A stretch of DNA of 64,000 nt from Hygrocybe punicea (Eukaryota > Basidiomycota > Agaricomycetes > Agaricales > Hygrophoraceae), in NCBI GenBank assembly GCA_963556145.1, contig OY744469.1:6110767-6174766 (forward strand), read 5' to 3'. The position numbers were made by a program, and so were the translations under genes. The stretch's first letter is position 1; each line of letters opens with the position of its first letter. This document shows positions 58,037 through 64,000 of the stretch, piece by piece. The notes under the pieces were generated by a model. The model was not told the origin of the DNA, made no database searches, and saw only the letters and a list, made by a program, of their open reading frames with translations.

Positions 58037-58180
58037 CTAAATTGTGATAAGCTTATATATCACTATATCACATGATATCAGTCAGCTATCTGTTGATAAG
58101 ATCTGTCTGGAAATCCCTGTGTCTCCACGTTTTCCTGATGAGTCAGATAGAACCCAATTTAGTATTTGGAACCATTTGTC

Positions 58181-58742
58181 TGTTACGTTTTACCCCGATT
58201 TAACCCCCGCTTCCGACCCCGATGTCCCTGATTCAACGTCACAAGACAACATCATAGCCTGGGTCCAGAACATCATCGAAGACAACCAACGACGGTATCC
58301 CAATCCTCATGATTATCCCCATCAGCCGATCACCGCCGATACATCATACACGTTGATACAAGCACTCAATAATACCACGCAACACAATCATCGGGTCAGC
58401 TGTTTACTGACACCAGACCTGCAACACAGCCATTGGCCACCTCGTTGGCACCCCAAAACACATAGACCACGAAGCCAAGCAAGATGCCGTTCATCCCGGA
58501 GCTTGTCCTCCACGCAATCACGCATGACGAAGAAGCCGACCCTGAAGTCGTTCACTAGTATATAACCAAAGACATTTGTAGTCAGCATCCTTAAGTTTAG
58601 TATAGCTACTCTTCCCCCGATCGCTACCACGAAATTCAGATACCTCCCCTCTTCTATCCGTTTGTACTTGCTTCCTTCTATATATCATCCTCGTTTGGTT
58701 TATTGTTGCCGGAGTTCGCCATAAGAACAGCGATCCGTAACA
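58181..58742 (+). repeat. gypsy B probable 5' LTR
   Basis: 562 bp starting TGTTACG and ending CGTAACA, exact inverted ends. The call rests on those ends and on gag position only, because the second LTR lies beyond the window. Confidence 0.55.
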
Positions 58743-58998
58743 TAATACTAAACTTTCTCTACTCCCTCGACAATAAACCAACCAAGACATCCTGGAACCC
58801 CGACGATATTGAACCCCAGATTCAGAACAAGACGACGAGTATCATCTTGCACCTGAAACGTCAGATTCCTCTGACGACGACTTCGACCAATACGTCGCAA
58901 CACAGACTAGTGTCCGAACCGCGCCTTTCCCCTCGTCATCATTTCCTTCTCCAACAACTACTTCTCACCATCAAGCTCAACCCCGAACCCAAAGCAGA

Positions 58999-60012
58999 AT
59001 GTCAGACACCGAAGAGAATCATGAAACCCAAGACACCACCACTGTTGCACCCGCAGCCCCGTCACCTCCGAAATCTCATATTGCTCCGCCGACTAAGTAC
59101 GATGGAAACAAAGAAGGATTCAAAACATTCTTCCGCAGTGCCTTCATCTATATCCGTGCAAACAGAGCTGCGTTCGACAGTGAAGAAAAACAAATCCTTT
59201 TTATCCTCTCGTACCTGCAGGGCGGACTCGCCGGACGATGGGCAGACGAGTATGTCGACATTGCCCTACAGCACTCCCCCATCAACTTCGGATCTTTGGA
59301 GGATTTCACCAAGGAATTCAGACGGCACTTCGAGAAACCGGATCAGAAGAAAGACGCATTGACGAAGTTGAATGACCTACGTCAAGGAAAAATGACAGCT
59401 GATGAGTTTTGGATTGAGTTTGACACTCTCCGACGCATCGCTGGACTCGGCAAAATCCTGAATGACAGTTATCTCATTCAACTCATCGAACTCCACATGA
59501 ATAAACCACTGATCGATCAGATCTATACCGGTATGACGATCCCAACCACCGTCGAAGAATGGCGAACGCAGACGGTCCAGTTGGACCAACAATGGCGACG
59601 CCGCCAGGACCAAATACGGTCCATGAACCTACCCGCAAAAACACGATACAATCCTAACGCAACAACCGCACCGACAACTCCCCGACCACAACAAACATCG
59701 ACACCCCGTCCTCAGTCGGAATCCGTTCCAATGGACGTCGACACCCGACGAACCCAACCAAGACAACAAACGTTTACGCGTTTGACCGACGAACAGCGAC
59801 AGGAATACATGAAGAAGGGAATATGTTTCAAATGTCGACAACCTGGACATATTTCACGAAATTGCCCAGAGCAACAAGGACGGCAACAAGTGCGATCAAT
59901 GCAGACGATACCACAAACAACGAAACAACAGGACGATGACGGCAAAGACGCCCGAATTGCAGCATTGATGGATGAATTAACGGCGTTGAAGTTGAAACAA
60001 GAGGGTTTTTGA
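58999..60012 (+). CDS. gypsy B Gag polyprotein
   Basis: 337 residues from ATG 58999 to TGA 60010-60012. The capsid-like helical region (about residues 30-200) includes the retrotransposon gag motifs FILSYLQGGLAGRWADEY and DFTKEFRRHFEKPDQKKDAL. A basic, Thr/Pro/Gln-rich linker follows, then a CX2CX4HX4C zinc knuckle (CFKCRQPGHISRNC) near residue 275 for RNA binding. A short C-terminal helix ends directly on the frameshift heptamer. The frame is intact, so this protein could still be made. Confidence 0.9.
   Translation: MSDTEENHETQDTTTVAPAAPSPPKSHIAPPTKYDGNKEGFKTFFRSAFIYIRANRAAFDSEEKQILFILSYLQGGLAGRWADEYVDIALQHSPINFGSLEDFTKEFRRHFEKPDQKKDALTKLNDLRQGKMTADEFWIEFDTLRRIAGLGKILNDSYLIQLIELHMNKPLIDQIYTGMTIPTTVEEWRTQTVQLDQQWRRRQDQIRSMNLPAKTRYNPNATTAPTTPRPQQTSTPRPQSESVPMDVDTRRTQPRQQTFTRLTDEQRQEYMKKGICFKCRQPGHISRNCPEQQGRQQVRSMQTIPQTTKQQDDDGKDARIAALMDELTALKLKQEGF
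60003..60009 (+). promoter_or_regulatory. -1 ribosomal frameshift heptamer
   Basis: G GGT TTT lies in the gag frame right before the gag TGA, fitting the X XXY YYZ slippery rule. A -1 shift moves translation into the frame that opens at 60009 and carries protease and pol. No downstream pseudoknot was verified. Confidence 0.6.
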
Positions 60013-63000
60013 AGAGGCGACGTGAAGCACAGGAGGCCACGATCGCACGACTCGAGAAAGATGTACACGTATGTAAACAATTCGATAACATTTTCATCAA
60101 ACTCAAAGTCCTCCGCAACGACCTGAGACAAACGACGAAACCAGAGCCGAAAGAGGAAAGCAACACGAGGCAAGATACCCATGTTGCGGACGAAGAAGAG
60201 AAACCAGTTCCCCCGAAAGAGAAAAGAAAGACAACAATTGAATCCGAATTCAATGCGATGGAAACAATTGTTGCTATTCGTTCGACCACGATGGGTTATG
60301 CCCTCGATCTCTTGAGTGATTTTGACATCTACGACCAATGGACGGAAAAGATATCACCAGGATTAGTCTTATCACTCAATCGACGACCCATCGCGGAAGC
60401 AGTACAATGGTTGGTACAAAACATGCCACAAGATTTACCACAAGAACCACGAACATTGGAAGCAGTACGTGCTATAACAAAAAAAGATTCCGAACTTCGA
60501 ATGGCATTACTGGTCCATGGTTATGTTTCTGTCCCTCAGGATGGATGACAATACCCTATGACAAGCCTGATTGACTGTGGTTGTACTATTTGTGCCATCG
60601 ACATCGGATACGTCAAAGCACATAACATTCCGACAAAACCATATTTGAACCCATTCAAGTCATACATGAGCGATGGAACACAACCGAAGACAGGACAGAT
60701 TACGGAATACTGCGAGTTACAAATGCATCTCGGAGATCATCAAGAATTACTTTGTTTCGCCGTAATGACATTGGCGAAAATGGACATTTTCCTTGGCTAT
60801 GATTGGCTAAGGAAGCATAATCCAGAAATTGATTGGCGCGAAAACGAAATCAAGTTTTCACGATGTCTTTCTGGTTGTGGCACGTCATCAACAATAAGAT
60901 CGACTGAATTTGATACCATAGTCTGGGAACGACCTCTTTGGTTCGACCAAGTGATGGAAGAGACAATGGATCCAGCACATTTTCGTTCATTCATGACGAA
61001 GTCAACGGAGCTCGCGATAAAGGCACAAGAACAACAGAAAGAAAAGACATTCAAGGAGTTGGTGCCAGAGACATACCATGAATATCGTGATGTGTTTGAA
61101 CCATCCGGTTTCGATGAATTACCAGCACGAAAGCCATGGGATCACGCAATCACCCTGAAACTGGATACGCCAGATCATCATGATTGCAAGCTTTATCCGT
61201 TATCACCAAGTGAAAAAGAACATCTTGACAAGTTCCTTGACGAAAATCTGAAGACAGGACGGATCCGACCATCAAAATCACCATACGCTTCTCCTTTTTT
61301 CTTTGTATCAAAGAAAGATGCAGCTGAACGACGACCGATACAAGACAATCGATGGTTGAACTCATGGACGGTCGATGATAAATATCCATTGCCATTGATC
61401 AACGACATCATCAACCAATTAGCAGAAGCAAAATACTTCACAAAACTCGATGTACGATGGGGATTCAACAATGTCCGCATCAAAGAAGGTGACGAACATA
61501 AAGCCACCTTTTTAACACCGAAAGGCTTGTTCGAACCAACAGTTATGTTCTTCGGCCTGAAAAACTCACCACCGACATTCCAACGACTGATGAACCACGT
61601 TTTTCGATATGAGATACGTGAAGGATGGCTATTGGTGTACATGGATGACATCTTGATCTTCTCAAAGTCGCTGGAAGAAAACCAGAGACAAACGAAACAG
61701 GTCCTGAAGATTTTCCGCGAAAACAATCTATTCTTGAAGCCGAAGAAATGTACATTCGACACAGAAAAAGTCGATTATCTCGGGCTTATTGTCGGACATG
61801 GTCAAGTCCAAATGGATCCAATCAAGACCAATGCTATTGCCGATTGGCCAGTTCCAACAAATCAGACCGATCTTCAACGTTTCATTGGTTTTCTGAACTT
61901 TTATCGTTGTTTTGTTGAAAATTTCTCACAGATTGCAAGTCCATTGCATAAACTCACAGGAAAAGCAAAATGGGATTGGACCGAAGAACAACAAAACGCG
62001 TTCGATCGCTTGAAGACCATCATAACAACTGACCCAATCCTTGTTTTGCCTGTCCCTGATAAAAAATTCATCATCGAATGCGATGCATCGGATTATGCAA
62101 TTGGTGCCATCCTATCGCAAGAACAACCCAATGGCCTTTTTCGCCCTGTCGCGTATATGTCGACAACGATGACACCGGCTGAACGAAATTACCAGATATT
62201 CGACAAAGAATTGCTCGCAATCATACGAAGCTTCGAGGAATGGCGACAATTCCTTCTCGGCGCAAAAGAACAGATTGATGTCTTTACCGATCATCGAAAT
62301 TTGGAATATTACCGTAAACCACAAGATCTTACTCGACGACAAGCTCGCTGGATCGCATTCCTGCAAGATTATAATTTCCGCCTATTGTATCGCAAAGGAT
62401 CACAAAACAAGAAAGCTGATCTCCTTTCACGACGCGTCAACCATAAACCAAAAGAAATGGATAATAAAGGTATGATTGGTCTTCCCGACTTACTCTTTAT
62501 TCCACCAGAACAATCAATTCGACAAATACTCCACGTATCTTCCACAAATGATAACATCATTGCTCTACATCACGATAATCCCATCGCTGGCCATCCAGGC
62601 CGTGACAAGACAATCGAATTGATTTCACGAACGATGACATGGCCAACCATACGAGAAGATGTTGAACATTACATCAATGGTTGTACCGAATGTCAACAGA
62701 ATAAACCACGACGCGGAAAACAACTTGGACAACTTTTCCCGCATGACGTACCACCATACAACTGGCATACGATTTCTGTCGACATGATTGGTCCCCTACC
62801 AGAGTCACATGGCTTTGACGCCATTCTAGTTGTTGTCGATAAACGGTCGAAACATCCTATATTCATTGCCACAAACACGACATTGACATCAGAAGGATGG
62901 GCACGGCTATTCCGTGATCATGTCTTCAAACGTTTCGGCATGCCACGTTTTATCATCTCCAATCGTGGTTCTGTTTTCGTCTCATGATTTATCACCGAAT

Positions 63001-64000
63001 TATATTCCCTGATCGGTATCAAAGGACGTCCAACGACAGCATATCATCCACGTGCTGATGGACAAACGGAACGGATGAACCAAGAACTCGAAATCTTCCT
63101 TCGTTTCTTCACCAATTACCGACAAGATGATTGGCATGAATGGCTTGCTCTCGCGGAATTTGCATTAGCCAATCGCGAATCTTCTGCTATCAAAACTTCC
63201 CCCTTTTTCGCAACACAAGGACAACATCCGTGGACAGGCCTCGAACTTGACACACACACGCCCATCGCGAATGAAGCCGTTCATGATTTCGTTACACGAA
63301 TGAAAACGATACAACAAAAGATCGGCGAAATAGCGGATGTCACGAAGCAAACAATGAAGGATAAGTATGACAGTCATGTCAAGAAAATTGTCTTTTCTCC
63401 TGGTGACAAAGTCTGGCTAAACGGAAAGAATTTGACCACAGATCGACCCAGTAAAAAACTCGATAATCGGAACTTTGGTCCATTCACCATTCTCGACAAA
63501 ATCGGTTCTTCATCGTACAAACTAAAATTGCCGAAAACCTGGAAAATCTTCCCCATATTCAACGTCGCTCTCCTCTCCCCATTCCGACCTCCTTCTTCTC
63601 CCATTCAACAAAAATACCATCTTCGACCCCCTCCTGACATCATCGACAATGACGATCATTACGAAATAGAACACATCCTTGATTCCCGCATACGCCGTAA
63701 CAAGTTATATTATTTAGTACATTGGCTCGATTACCCCCGCGACGAAGATTCCTGGATCCCCACATCCGAAACCACTTACTGCCAGGATCTCGTCGACGAC
63801 TTCCATAAATCACATCCCCGTGCCCCTTCTTCGTTATCCCTTCGTTCCCTTTTCACTCTCCCCCCTTCCATTATCCCTCCTTTCTCTTCTTCTTCCATTT
63901 TACTCGCTATTTATCCTCACAATGCCACCCTCATCCTTGACGGTTCAAAAAACCATGAATTTCGCAAATACCTCTTTCCTCCCGGTATCACGCACGCTTA
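60009..64000 (+). pseudogene. gypsy B Pol polyprotein, two in-frame TGA stops
   Basis: One frame runs from 60009 to the window end, broken only by TGA 60546-60548 and TGA 62985-62987, both explainable as CGA. A coiled-coil linker leads into the protease with LIDCGCT near 60564 (DCG instead of the usual DSG/DTG). The reverse transcriptase has YMDD at 61639-61650. RNase H contains DASDYAIGAILSQEQP. The integrase has an HHCC finger near 62570-62700, the core Asp in VDMIG and the Glu in HPRADGQTERMN. The central catalytic Asp is Asn (AAT 62961-62963). The GPY/F-like module (DNRNFGPFTIL) and the chromodomain (YEIEHILDSRI to YYLVHWLDYP) follow near 63650-63810. Confidence 0.88.

Larger units (their letters stand above)
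58181..64000 (+). mobile_element. Chromodomain Ty3/gypsy retrotransposon gypsy B (3' end outside window)
   Basis: Order: probable LTR, gag with zinc knuckle, protease, reverse transcriptase with YMDD, RNase H, HHCC integrase and a C-terminal chromodomain. This is the chromovirus layout. The 3' LTR is not in the window. Two in-frame TGA codons and a damaged integrase residue suggest it is inactive. Confidence 0.9.

Overview
The window looks like a filamentous basidiomycete (Agaricomycete-type) nuclear chromosome. The support is: introns of about 50-75 nt with GT..AG ends, single-exon F-box proteins with degenerate leucine-rich tails, a HeLo-domain protein, Zn2Cys6 regulators, small secreted proteins, and hAT, Tc1/mariner, Ty3/gypsy and Ty1/copia elements of fungal style. 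No rRNA, tRNA or CRISPR array was recognised.

Layout. 1-6.2 kb is a gene block: the 3' part of a TPR-repeat gene, a convergent HeLo-pseudokinase gene and an F-box gene. 6.2-16.3 kb is a nest: a small TA-flanked MITE is split by a 9.8-kb hAT element, whose intron-rich transposase gene is in turn split, inside an intron, by a 5.9-kb non-coding LTR element (called LARD here). 16.3-18.6 kb holds a tandem duplication and a foldback element. 18.6-37.7 kb is one Ty3/gypsy element (gypsy A) with 794-bp LTRs. It is swollen to 19 kb by a 4-kb palindromic foldback element, which contains a 100-N gap, and by a second LARD copy. It also carries a spliced antisense gene with a Zn2Cys6 motif between pol and the 3' LTR. 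37.7-43 kb holds a TA-type MITE, a three-level nest (hAT2 containing hAT3, which contains a Harbinger-like MITE, plus a solo LARD LTR), and a copia 5' end.

43.4-54.4 kb is a second gene block: an F-box gene, a divergent pair made of a MGSC-type small protein and a 9-Cys secreted protein, a dead Tc1/mariner, a small Zn2Cys6/coiled-coil regulator, an inverted pair of paralogous tiny secreted proteins, and a broken multi-membrane-span gene. 54.4-57 kb is an inverted-repeat-bounded unit with two host-like gene fragments. 58.2 kb to the end is a chromodomain Ty3/gypsy element (gypsy B) with a -1 frameshift site between gag and pol.

How the parts fit. Most insertions could be given ends and target duplications, so the order of events can be read. 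The LARDs share LTR ends and primer-binding site with gypsy A and are probably its non-autonomous partners. Most premature stops in the elements, and in one non-element gene, can be explained as CGA to TGA, which suggests cytosine-methylation decay of the whole island. The small secreted proteins, the MGSC protein and the HeLo/TPR pair lie next to this fast-changing repeat-rich DNA.
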